From Seminavis robusta (lineage: Eukaryota; Bacillariophyta; Bacillariophyceae; Naviculales; Naviculaceae), in assembly GCA_903772945.1 (NCBI GenBank), contig CAICTM010000030.1:62001-126000 (forward strand): DNA of 64,000 nt, in the 5' to 3' direction. The notes under the pieces were generated by a model. It did no database searches. It was not told where the DNA came from and saw only the letters and a program-made list of their open reading frames with translations. Below, piece after piece: positions 20,525-30,099 of the stretch (the stretch's first letter is position 1; every line of letters begins with the position of its first letter). A program made the translations under genes and the position numbers.

Positions 20525-22279
20525 TCAGTCGTCCACTTGAAAGTAGAGGTAGCCTTGACTCATCAAATCAGCCAAAACAGTCAATGCTTCCGGTGGCACA
20601 ACTTTTGTTTCTCCCAACGACTGTTTTGTCAAGGGTTCACCACTGGCCAAACATGACAGAATAGCTTGCGAAACCGGTTCATTCTGGTCGCTGCCTTTCC
20701 ATGCAAACAATTGTCCAGCGGCAAAGACCCGGTAAGTTGGTACGAGACCCTCGTTGTTGGAATCGACAATGCTCGTGGCAACCGAGACTCCCTCCACCAG
20801 ACACAATGTGCCCACTCCACTCAACACGTGTTGGATATCTTGATCGATTTCACTCTCATTTTCCTCACGATCGCATTGTGGTTCCTCCAGCCACAAGGGC
20901 CGCTTGGGTTCTGTCGCCAGACATCCCACAATTTCATCCCACAGGAGATCATGATCCAGAATCTCGTCGACAGCGTCTCGCACGAGCTGTTTCATCCTGT
21001 GCTTGACGTCCGGAGTAATTGATGCACCATGACTGCTGGTTGTTGCATTAGAAGTTGCCGACTCATCCTCCTGATGCAGCAGATTGAAATCAGTGTATCG
21101 TTTGACGGCTGTTTCGGAAAGACTGTAGGCGACTTTCTCTGCCACTCGCGAGACCAGTTCGGAAGCCGACGGGGCACGGCATCCCACAGAGAGTGTCATG
21201 CAATCGTCGGAAAGGGCCGTTCCACAATGCACCACCCGAGGAGGCAGGTACAGCATGTCACCGGGGTTCATTTGAATGGCACAGTATTGTTGTTGTTGTG
21301 GCAAGTCCAAGATGCGTACATCCAATCCAGGAATCAGTGCGTCCATTTCTTGCTGGGCTGTCAACTTTTCATCGAATGATGATGCCCCCAGCACCCATTG
21401 TCGTGTTCCACTGGTCTGAATCAAAAAGACATCGTAGTTGTCGACATGAGGACCAATGCCACCTCCCTTTTGCGCCATACTGATTTGTCCATCGTCTCGT
21501 CTCCACCGCGGCAACCAAGTGTGATCAAATATTTGATTCATCCATGAAAGGAGTGCTGAATGTACTCGATCGACATCATTCAATACAAGTGTCCAGGCGT
21601 CCTTTTTGGTTTTGTTGTCGTCAGTAGTATTGTTGTAGATTAGATTGTGGAGATATTCTCGTGAAAAGGGTCCCAATTCCAGAGAATACGAGTCCAAGCG
21701 TTCCGTGTCTTTTTGACGAATGAGACGGCTCAACACAGAATCTGATGGCGATGATGATACCCCGTCATCTTCATCATCCTCATATTGAAAGAATAAGTCT
21801 TCTTCATCATGAAACTGAAAGTTGTCATCATCTTCTTCTTTCGTGTCAATTGATTCTTCATCTTGACTATAATATGGTTCATCTTCCTCTTCAGCAGCCC
21901 CAGCGGTTGCCCATGAGATCATGTCTTCCCATGCGGGCCAAGTGTTGTCCGACAGGAGAGTCGATGCATCAAAGGCATGTCGTATCAAGATTGGTTGTCT
22001 GCCCCATACGTGAGCAATCTTAGCTGGTTGAAAAGGACCTTTCACCGTCTCAATAGTGTATTCCTGACTTGTTGTTGTAGCTACTTTTTCATTGTCTTTG
22101 GTGGATGCTACCGATGGGATGAAAGGCGTTGGGCTTCGCTTGGGCTTGAGAGAAGAAGATGGACTGATAAAACCTTGCACCGAAGCATCTTGATGAAAAC
22201 AAAATAATGATGCAGTAGCAATGAGGAAGAAGAGAGGACTCCAGCAAGAGGAAGATGATGGTACCAAAAAGGCAGACAT
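20525..22279 (-). CDS. YcfD-like ribosomal oxygenase (JmjC/cupin), possibly plastid
   Basis: Single exon, 584 residues. Fe(II)/2-oxoglutarate oxygenases of the YcfD/RoxA type hydroxylate an Arg of ribosomal protein uL16 in bacteria. The core is clear: GGGIGPHVDNYDVFLIQTSG (272-291) with iron ligands H278 and D280; RQWVLG; PGDMLYLPPRVVHCG (339-353) with third ligand H351; and SVGCRAPSASELV. The winged-helix-like C-terminal region of the family fits residues about 410-584. An acidic insertion (128-175) interrupts the N-terminal part. The N-terminus is a signal peptide followed by VQGF-IS, a weak ASAFAP-like motif, which suggests the plastid ribosome as target. The plastid location is inference. 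Confidence 0.86.
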   Translation of the reverse strand: MSAFLVPSSSSCWSPLFFLIATASLFCFHQDASVQGFISPSSSLKPKRSPTPFIPSVASTKDNEKVATTTSQEYTIETVKGPFQPAKIAHVWGRQPILIRHAFDASTLLSDNTWPAWEDMISWATAGAAEEEDEPYYSQDEESIDTKEEDDDNFQFHDEEDLFFQYEDDEDDGVSSSPSDSVLSRLIRQKDTERLDSYSLELGPFSREYLHNLIYNNTTDDNKTKKDAWTLVLNDVDRVHSALLSWMNQIFDHTWLPRWRRDDGQISMAQKGGGIGPHVDNYDVFLIQTSGTRQWVLGASSFDEKLTAQQEMDALIPGLDVRILDLPQQQQYCAIQMNPGDMLYLPPRVVHCGTALSDDCMTLSVGCRAPSASELVSRVAEKVAYSLSETAVKRYTDFNLLHQEDESATSNATTSSHGASITPDVKHRMKQLVRDAVDEILDHDLLWDEIVGCLATEPKRPLWLEEPQCDREENESEIDQDIQHVLSGVGTLCLVEGVSVATSIVDSNNEGLVPTYRVFAAGQLFAWKGSDQNEPVSQAILSCLASGEPLTKQSLGETKVVPPEALTVLADLMSQGYLYFQVDD

Positions 22280-22600
22280 CTTTCTTTTCTTCGGAACTTG
22301 TGCCGTCTTGGTTCAGTTGGTGTTTGTGTGCCCTCAAGATTTTTGGAAATAGGAAGATCCACAAGAAGCCAGCTTGGCTGGCTGCTTCCAATCGCTCCAT
22401 CTTAGAGCAGCTCTGCAGGGCAATAGAGCCGCGACTGGACTGGATCGAGGTGAACCTTTCGCACCATTCACACCGTCGCAATGACGACCTTGTAAAGATC
22501 TCGATTGACCGTCGACTAGCTCCAGAGCTACCGGTAGCTTAAGAGCTTTACTTCTACCCACTGCTATCCTTTAGTGTCATATCCGATACGGCAGGTACTC
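22280..22600. other. Divergent promoter region
   Basis: About 320 bp between the oxygenase and the first methyltransferase gene, transcribed in opposite directions. It includes ccggtagctt palindromes. No gene seen. Confidence 0.4.
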
Positions 22601-24419
22601 ATGATGTCTCCGGAAGCAGAACAGCAGCATTCCGACGAGGAACTAGAACTGGTGAGCTACCGTCAACATCAAGCACAACAAGCACTTTCCACGCCACCCA
22701 CGAGACGAGCTCGACACCGCCACAACCGTCGAGGCAATCACCACCGCCGTCACCAGGCTGCTCATGTGCGTGAAAATGGCGATTATCACGACGACGACGA
22801 GGATGAGGAGGATTTAGAAGAACCATTTGAAGATGAAGACGACGAAGACGAGTACACTTCGGGAGAAGACGAAGGACTTATATCACAAATCTCCGTGGAT
22901 CGAACGGCCTTGTTTGGCAATCATCACAATGGCAATGGCAGCAGTGGCAATACGGTGGATGACTACTTTTATTATGGATTCAGCAACGCCGAAGCTGCCA
23001 TTGATTGGAGATGTGCCTTTTGGTTGGTCATCAGTTTTCTACTGGCGGCTTTCATGGCGGTGGTGCTACCCAGTTTTAACAATTCTGGAAACCCCATTGT
23101 CCAGGACGATGGAACTGTTATCTTCCCAAATGGCACCAAAACCAGCATTAGCGTCGTGGTCAATCCACCTTCTTCCCCTACTACTCCTGGTTCTACCGGT
23201 ACCGTGGATCCCAACAACAATAATCCCAACAACAATAGAAACTCCACAAGCCACGCTGTCGCCTTGGAATGCCCCAATTTGGTACAAAATGCCGAAAACT
23301 TTCACAATACATCCGTCGAGGAAAGCTACATCAATCGAACCTCACAAATTGATAGCAACTTTTCTGGATTCCTGGCAACCTATCACGAATCAGAGTTTGA
23401 TGGATGGGGCAAACCATACGATTTTGTCAAGGCTGGTATGTATCATTGGAAATCCACACGGTTTCCCAAAAACCTCAAGGATGGCGATTCTATCTATGAA
23501 AGTGCTTGTGGGATTGGTAAGTTCTCAATTTGTCTATGTTGTGTGTCAGTGAGTGAGTGAGTGAGTGCCTGCTAAACAAAACTGTCATGTTCCTTCAATG
23601 CACTATTACGTACTATCTGATAATGCTACTTCAGGCCTAAACTTGATCATGACACTGGAAATATTACAAGAGGTCAAAGGAGTCAACAATCTGATGGTTT
23701 ATGGAAATGAATACATACCATCCAGTGCCAATGCATCCAATCGAATACTCGATTCATTGCTACCCAATCTCAATGCTACCAAAGGATCCGTCTGTGCTGC
23801 GGATTCCACCAATCTACAATTCATACCATCCAACTCCTTTGATCTGGTATTCACTGGGTATATAAGGTGAGTTGAGTTACAGCATATCAACAACAAACAC
23901 AGCTTGATAACTTGATGATGGAAACAGCACTCACCATATAGATCATGAATTAATGACTTATTCAGCACACTACTGGATCCTCTGGGTATTGAAAAAGGAG
24001 TCAAGGAAAACTACCAGTATTATGAATCCATTTGTGAGGGAGAATCATGGCAGGATCAAAAGTTAAAGGAAGTGGCACAACAACGACAAAATGATTGGTT
24101 TGGGACATGGGTGTCCGAAATGGTGCGGATTGCCAAACCGGGCGCACCCGTTATTGTCGAACAAGTATCCTATCCATTTTGTGATGCATACTTTGATTGG
24201 GGTGGAGTCAATCAGGAGTTCTGGACCGATTATGCCATTCCCAAGTATGGATGGGAAGTAGATCCAGCATCCATAGAGTTTGAAGATGATCGGCTCTTTC
24301 GAAAACGATATCATGTCTTTATGCGAAAACATGCAGTGAACGTTACCAAGGTACAGGTGCCTCCTCCGGTAATAGGAGAACCCAACAATAATGGTGGTGG
24401 CGGTCGTGGTGGTGGTTAG
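22601..24419 (+). CDS. Membrane-anchored class I methyltransferase, paralog A
   Basis: Three exons, 22601-23516, 23635-23866 and 23966-24419, give 533 residues. I start at the ATGATG at 22601. A His/Arg-rich and then strongly acidic cytosolic tail precedes one transmembrane helix (about 138-158), followed by an Asn/Pro/Thr-rich stalk with many N-x-S/T sites, so the rest probably faces the Golgi lumen or outside. The catalytic part has IYESACGIGLNLIMTLEIL (glycine-rich motif I, split by intron 1), NLMVYGNEY, a Ser-Asn-Ser-Phe-Asp-Leu-Val-Phe segment (motif post-II), and MVRIAKPGAPVIVEQVS. This pattern fits SAM-dependent methyltransferases, though substrate is unknown. The C-terminus ends in a Gly-rich tail. 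Closely related to the gene at 26278-27883. Confidence 0.75.
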
Positions 24420-24827
24420 TACGGAGTGTGAATACACCTCCCGTACAATTCATACGTATGATCAATCAAACCAAGCTGCTGGTACGATCGGCAGAGACTC
24501 TTCGCTGCGTTGGCAGTGACAACAAAGGGTCAAACATAGAGAAACGACAACATGCCGAAGCACGGGTCCCAAACCATGTTCTCCACTAGAGGCAGTTCCA
24601 GGATCCACACTGCCTCGCGATACTGGTGGCGAGGCTATCGATATAGCCTGGACTGAAACATCTCTGGCGGTCAACCTTACTGGACACCCCAGCCAGTGGC
24701 AACAAGCACTACTAGTACCGCTTACTACAGTAGAAGTAAATGTTGAGTCCAAAAGTTTTGCAGTTGTTGTAGGTTTGACGCGTGTAAACTGTCGACGAAC
24801 ACTCTCGGATGGCTATTAGTACTCCAA
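24420..24827. other. Convergent 3' intergenic region
   Basis: About 400 bp with no supportable ORF, between convergent genes. A minus-strand frame at 24462-24752 shows no motif. Confidence 0.4.
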
Positions 24828-25976
24828 CTAGCATTTGGGTGTTTCGGACTCTGTTTGGGTCTCCCTGTCCCTGAATAGGCGCTTGGTCATGCGGAATGGA
24901 GCTGTTATTGGCAACAGTATGAAGTTAAAATTCCAAGCCATCTGTGCACCAATAGCTGCAAACACACCGTGTCTCTGGAACATGGGCGCGAAGACTTTCA
25001 ATGACACAAAAAACTCCAAGGCTCCGTGACAAATTGCCAGCAAGGACAAGAATGCAGCTCTATCGTAGCATCTTATCGAGACAAGATGTTCGATTGGAGG
25101 TGTCCACTTTGCAAGGGCAAACGACCCGAGAACGAAGCTTGACGAGAAGGCCCAAACTAAAAATCCACTTCTTGTCATCTTTGCATGCTTCGATGCACTC
25201 GTGTAGTCTGCGCTTTTCAATGCAGAGTCCTTAAGCTTGGATTTCCTCCCAAACAAACGTTTGACGATGCCCGAGTGGATTTGCCCGAAGAGAATCTGAT
25301 GATGCAAAGGAAATAGTAGCACAGAGCAGGCAAACCAGGTTAGGGGAGTAGAAAGTGCCCAGTCTGCCATCGTAAAAAAGGCTGTTTTTTCAGCATGTCT
25401 TTGCACCCGTAACGAAAGCTTTTGTGAAGCGGCAGCCAGAATCAAGAAAAGATTATCCATGTCGATTGAAGACACAAGAGATGTGATCCACAGAGCAAGA
25501 CCAACACAAGGCATCATGCTCAAGATTCCACAGATTGACACAACCGTTGCGACTGGTAAAGAAATCATCCCAGCTGCTGCAAATATGGCTTGGAAGCCTT
25601 TGTGTAACCAATACAAGTTCGAGGGGCGAACACGTAACACCATCACCACCATCGAGGCGATCAAAGAGACCCACAACGTGGGAAGTGTCACTACATGTAG
25701 GTGGTTCAAAAAGTTATCATTCACTTCCCGCACTCCATCGATGAAAGCATTTTTGTCCCCAAAGGACGATTGGTGCACGTGTAGAGCGGCACGAGTTTGT
25801 CGAGATGAGTCTTTCGAAGTACAGCAAAACCTAAGCCCATGGCGAGGTCTCGAGAAGGGTTTACCTCCAACAGGGACTACACCGTGAGTAAAAGCGTCAG
25901 TGTTCACCGCTAACATCAAGGCGATGAAAACAGTAACTGCGATCTTTCGGACATTCTGAATACAATGGATTGCCAT
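24828..25976 (-). CDS. Multipass membrane protein with plastid-type leader, family unknown
   Basis: Predicted 382 residues from the ATG at 25976. The frame stays open for 169 more codons upstream, but that part overlaps the start of methyltransferase B on the other strand, and only the 25976 start begins with a signal peptide (VRKIAVTVFIALMLAVNTDAFTHG) ending in an AF motif of the plastid type. There are six or seven hydrophobic segments: about 85-105, 117-143, 146-165, 195-225, and three in the C-terminal 120 residues. Basic loops separate them (KRLFGRKSKLK). I recognise no domain. It sits between the two methyltransferase paralogs, opposite in strand, which may be chance. Confidence 0.68.
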   Translation of the reverse strand: MAIHCIQNVRKIAVTVFIALMLAVNTDAFTHGVVPVGGKPFSRPRHGLRFCCTSKDSSRQTRAALHVHQSSFGDKNAFIDGVREVNDNFLNHLHVVTLPTLWVSLIASMVVMVLRVRPSNLYWLHKGFQAIFAAAGMISLPVATVVSICGILSMMPCVGLALWITSLVSSIDMDNLFLILAAASQKLSLRVQRHAEKTAFFTMADWALSTPLTWFACSVLLFPLHHQILFGQIHSGIVKRLFGRKSKLKDSALKSADYTSASKHAKMTRSGFLVWAFSSSFVLGSFALAKWTPPIEHLVSIRCYDRAAFLSLLAICHGALEFFVSLKVFAPMFQRHGVFAAIGAQMAWNFNFILLPITAPFRMTKRLFRDRETQTESETPKC

Positions 25977-26277
25977 TGTTGTACTAGAGAGATAGACCTT
26001 CTTGCTTTCTTGCAAGTCAACCAAGATAAAAAATAGAACTGAAAAGTGTAGGTTCAGGTAAATCCAAGGCGTTTTCCACGTTAAGGGTTTCCACGCTCCG
26101 GGCGAGACGAGAAGCGCGCTGTTCACAAGATCGACCCAAAAAATTTGGCCGTTTCTCAAGATTTGGCCGTTTCTCAAGACACAGGGAAACGAGGGCACAC
26201 GGAATGGACGTTGTACGATACAAAGCACATCAACCTTTGTACCGTACTCATACCACTCTAGAGAGCACTGTTGACCC

Positions 26278-27883
26278 ATGGCTTCTGAATTTGGCTGCGA
26301 TGACAATGAGACAGAGTCCGAGGCTCTGGTGCTTCGATCCAAGTCGGAGAGGGTACATATCACGAAGACATTCGAAAATGGCAAGAATGACAGAACAACG
26401 AAGAAGCGAATGATAGCTGTGGTGGCCATTGTGGCCAGCGCCATTGTCCTTACGACCATCCTTTCCGCATTGGCCAGTACCAATGAAACAACCTGGATAC
26501 GATCTACTGCGAAGCATGATGTTCCAAAACCAGGAAACGATGGCGCAATGACAACTACGGAAGATGTTCCACAGCAGTTTCCTCAATTCAGCTGCCCCTC
26601 GGAAGTTCGCCAAGCACAGAACTACGACGAATCTTTTGAAGGCGTGTACACAAATATCTCAGAGCACATTATCGAGTCCAACATAACTGCTTTCATAGAG
26701 TCCTTTCGACATGAAGAATACGACGGGTAAGTTGAAGTCTTTCGTTCTCGGTTGCTGTCGCTAGGACCAATGCCATCGCCATACGAACCGTCTGATGTCT
26801 CTCCTTCTTTCTTTTCTTTCTAATTCCCCAGCTGGGGAAAGACCTATGAAGAAGTAAAGGCGGGTCTGCATGAATGGAAGATAGAGCGGTTCACGGATAA
26901 TCTGAATGATGGTTCGACAATCTACGAAAGTGCTTCTGGAATTGGTCTGAGCATTCTGCTGACCCTGGAAGCCGTGCAAGAAGTGAAAGAGTTGAAGAGC
27001 ATCAAGGTCTATGGCAACGAGTACGTCAAGGAATCAGTCTACTTGGCGAACAAGTTGCTTCCGGCCTTGCTGTCACAAGTGAATGCAACACTAGGGTCAA
27101 TCTGTCAGGGCGACAGCACCGACCTGCACTTTGTCCCGTCCAATTCTTTTGACGTTGTCTTCACTGGATACATTAGGTATGGTGAAATAGACTGGATGTG
27201 CAAGCAAAAGGCTCGAGTCTTCTGCAATTGATCACTTACACTGCCCTTGATTACATACACTCTGCTGCTTGAATTGTAATGCAACAAAAGCACACTGCTT
27301 GACCCCCTCAACTTTGGCAAAGGTGACCTGAATTCCAACTATGAACTTTATGAGCATATTTGTTTGAACAAAAAGAAGAAGGATTGGGGTGAGCACCGTG
27401 TTGGTTGTGATGTATGATTGCATGGAGCTTCGTTCTCACGCAATCTGACTGCACACATCCACTTCGCCTTGTTGCTTTGGCAGAGGCCATGAAGCTGGCC
27501 GAGATTGCACAAGAGAGGCAGGAGGACTGGTTTGGGTTGTGGGTACAGGAAATGATCCGAATCGCCAAGCCGGGTGCTGCCATCATCATTGAACAAGTTT
27601 CCAGACCATATTGCAAAGATATGTATGATTGGTGAGTCAGTTTCGCTGCTTGGATGGTGATTGTGCACGCTCTATACCTTCTGTTTGTGGAGCTGGGTCT
27701 AAATTTGACTATGCTTTGTGCTGATGATGCTCTTCAATGTCGAGTAGGGGAGGAGTGCCGCACAAGTTTTGGTCCAATGGCATTCACAAGTACGGGTGGG
27801 ATGTTGATCGCTATTCCTTGGACATGTCTAAAGACCAGGTATTCACACAACGCTACAATGTGTTCATGCGGAAGAATCTATAA
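26278..27883 (+). CDS. Membrane-anchored class I methyltransferase, paralog B
   Basis: Five exons, 26278-26726, 26832-27176, 27291-27388, 27484-27631 and 27748-27883, all GT-AG and in phase, give 391 residues. It has a short cytosolic tail, one transmembrane helix (about residues 43-65, after KKR), a stalk, then a methyltransferase core colinear with paralog A: WGKTYEEVKAGLHEWK, IYESASGIGLSILLTLEA, SIKVYGNEYV, FVPSNSFDVVFTGYI, WFGLWVQEMIRIAKPGAAII, KYGWDVD and FTQRYNVFMRK. Intron 2 (after TGYI) is at the same place and phase as intron 2 of paralog A. Other introns differ: A has one inside motif I, B has one just before WGK and two more downstream. So the pair shares one ancestral intron and has since gained or lost others. 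Confidence 0.75.
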
Positions 27884-28057
27884 GGGCGTCGGTTGTTATG
27901 CTGGCAAATGATCTGATGGATTGAATACTGTACCGTATAGAAGACAGAACGATTGCTGCTGTCACTCAACGCCTCCGCTAGTTTTGCCGGAATAAAGGGA
28001 CACACGGCTAAGATACGATATAAATAGGGATGGCTGGCAGTCTCTAGATTTGTCAGT

Positions 28058-29941
28058 TCAACCATGATGGAGAAACCCACCAACCTTATTCCCGCCCACT
28101 TTAGTATAGTCTGTGTCCGAGATCTTGCTCCCGCGTCTAAACTGTGCGTCGAAAACAAAACCAATGTCGGCAAGCCTCAACACTTTTTCGGGTGACAACG
28201 TCGATCTTTTGCCCTCCTTCATCAACTTGAACTCTCGTCGCATTTGTTTCACCCACCGCCCGAGTCCAGGATAGTGTTGTGGGACAATCGTATGACCATG
28301 AGCAGCTTTGAACTCTCGCAGCAATTCAAACTGTTCATCCCACGTCTTGAGTTCGACCGGTTTGGATTTGCGTTTGCCAACCAAGAAGGAAAATCCCATG
28401 GCCGCCAGCTGATTGGCCTTTTCGTGCGTAAATGCCGTCTTTTTCCCTTCGTGCAAGTACTTGTAGGATCGTCGAGTATTGCTGACAAAGAATCCCAGTT
28501 CTGGGTGATTGCTAGGTATGTTGAGATTGCCGTGTTTTTCCTTGTAGTCTTGCAATTGTTGGATGCGTTCCTCCCACGTCATGGTGCGGAAGTTGGACCG
28601 GGGCATGAATATAAATCCTGCATCATTGAGTTTTTGAATGCGATCCGGTGTCAACGAAGACCGCTTGCCTTCTTGCAGGTTTTGAAACTGAACACGTTGG
28701 GCATGTTTCCAGTCTCGCAGTGCTGCCGATTGCTTCTTCTGGGTGGTGGTTGCCATGGCGCCATCGTGAGTATTGTGAATATTGGGATTGTTTTCCCATG
28801 CTGTGGCTGCCCCTGCTGGTCGTTGCGGCTGAGTAGTGGTGGTAGCAGTAGTATTACCACCAAAGGCACCACGAGGGTTGTGATAGGCCTTGTATTCTTT
28901 TAGCATTTGTTCCCACTTTTGATTATCTGCATCCAGCAGCGACTGATACTGAAAATCAAATCCCAAAGCCCTTAGTTTGTCAATTTTGTCTGGAATCATC
29001 TTGGTTTCCAATCCCTGTTTCATGTACCGGTACTCCAGGCGTTGCTCTTTAACGAATTTGTTCTGCTTGTGATCAGGAACTGGTTCTGGCAAAGTGGCAC
29101 AAGTCAGGCTGTTGGATTCCAAAAAGGATTTGAAATCTTCGTACTGCTGCATCCAGTACGGTGATGCCTTGGTGTGTCGTTTCGGCTGCTTGTGCTTGCT
29201 TTTGGGTTTCTTGCAAATAGTAGCACATGTTTTGGGTTTCTTGGTTGGACTAGCACCAGGTGGAGGATCTTTGGCTGTTTGAGTTGTTTCGGTTATTGCA
29301 CTGCGACCGCCATCTCCAGCAGGTTTTGGAGCATTGCTCTCGGATTCCCCACCAAGATTCACTGGGGGTCTCTTGGCTTCTTCTTCGGCTTGCTTATTGT
29401 CGTTTGCTTGTAGAGTATCTGGAAAAGGCAATGGTTCCAGTGACGGGGCATGGGGGTTCGTGAATGGAGGATGATTGGGTTGAAATTGGACTGCTGTCTG
29501 TTGTTGTGCTGTTGTTGGATGGGGTTCTGGTTGCTGGTGTTGCATTGTACTAGTAGGTCCTCCCATGGCGTAGTGAGCAGCATCCATCACATTGGAAAAG
29601 ACTCGATATTCGATTTCACTTCCATTTCCACTCACAAAAGGAGCACAATCTTCCCATTTCAGAAAGATGCAGCCACGCACACCGCCTTTTCCACGGCGGA
29701 CTCCGTAAACCATTCGAGGCAAAGGAGGCGGCATACCGGTAGCGACGTTCTGCACAAACGCATTAGTAGGTGGTCCAGCCGCAACAGCAGGAGGAAGCCC
29801 TAAAGCAGGAGCAAGTGGCCCTTCCAATGCTGGAAGAGCGACCGTAGCGGCAGGATCAAACGCTCTCTCCATGGTCGGCATGATGTGTGCATGATGCATG
29901 GTGTCTCGAGAAGCCAGCAAGGCAGGCCGTGAATGCAACAT
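28058..29941 (-). CDS. HBD-like domain plus helicase-associated (HA) repeats
   Basis: Single exon, 627 residues from the ATG at 29941. Near residues 80-130, VYGVRRGKGGVRGCIFLKWEDC, then SEIEYRVFSNVMDAAHYAMG, match the hybrid-binding domain found at the N-terminus of RNase H1 (also called the caulimovirus viroplasmin fold), which binds RNA-DNA hybrids. A Pro/Gln-rich linker and a Lys-rich patch follow. The C-terminal half holds HA (helicase-associated) repeats of about 70 residues: two clear ones (WEERIQQLQDYKEKHGN ... GKKTAFT; WDEQFELLREFKAAHGH ... GKRSTLSPEKVLRL) and two more diverged upstream (WMQQYEDFK; DWKHAQRVQ). HA repeats are common in diatoms and are thought to bind nucleic acid. No helicase or nuclease domain is present. 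A nuclear nucleic-acid-binding role is inferred. Confidence 0.72.
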   Translation of the reverse strand: MLHSRPALLASRDTMHHAHIMPTMERAFDPAATVALPALEGPLAPALGLPPAVAAGPPTNAFVQNVATGMPPPLPRMVYGVRRGKGGVRGCIFLKWEDCAPFVSGNGSEIEYRVFSNVMDAAHYAMGGPTSTMQHQQPEPHPTTAQQQTAVQFQPNHPPFTNPHAPSLEPLPFPDTLQANDNKQAEEEAKRPPVNLGGESESNAPKPAGDGGRSAITETTQTAKDPPPGASPTKKPKTCATICKKPKSKHKQPKRHTKASPYWMQQYEDFKSFLESNSLTCATLPEPVPDHKQNKFVKEQRLEYRYMKQGLETKMIPDKIDKLRALGFDFQYQSLLDADNQKWEQMLKEYKAYHNPRGAFGGNTTATTTTQPQRPAGAATAWENNPNIHNTHDGAMATTTQKKQSAALRDWKHAQRVQFQNLQEGKRSSLTPDRIQKLNDAGFIFMPRSNFRTMTWEERIQQLQDYKEKHGNLNIPSNHPELGFFVSNTRRSYKYLHEGKKTAFTHEKANQLAAMGFSFLVGKRKSKPVELKTWDEQFELLREFKAAHGHTIVPQHYPGLGRWVKQMRREFKLMKEGKRSTLSPEKVLRLADIGFVFDAQFRRGSKISDTDYTKVGGNKVGGFLHHG

Positions 29942-29972
29942 TCCCAACCGTCTTCAAAACAAAGCCTTCCCA

Positions 29973-29998
29973 ACAAAAACAAAAACAAAAACAAAAAC
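29973..29998. repeat. AC-rich AAAAAC microsatellite
   Basis: Four to five tandem aaaaac units lie between the HA-repeat gene start and the ankyrin gene, inside a 158-bp divergent intergenic gap, so close to both promoters. Confidence 0.8.
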
Positions 29999-30099
29999 GG
30001 CTTCACAACATGTTGTAATGCCTTGACGACGAAGACAAAGGTTTCTGTATCGATCGATTCAAAGCTGCTTCGATAATAAGCTTTCTTGAGCGTCCCATC

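Noticed and set aside
25977-26483. N-terminal extension of the multipass protein, 169 codons
   Set aside because: It overlaps the first exon of methyltransferase B on the other strand and lacks a leader; the ATG at 25976 gives a clean signal peptide.
29945-29947. Start two codons upstream of the HA-repeat protein
   Set aside because: The codon is TTG; the first ATG is at 29941.
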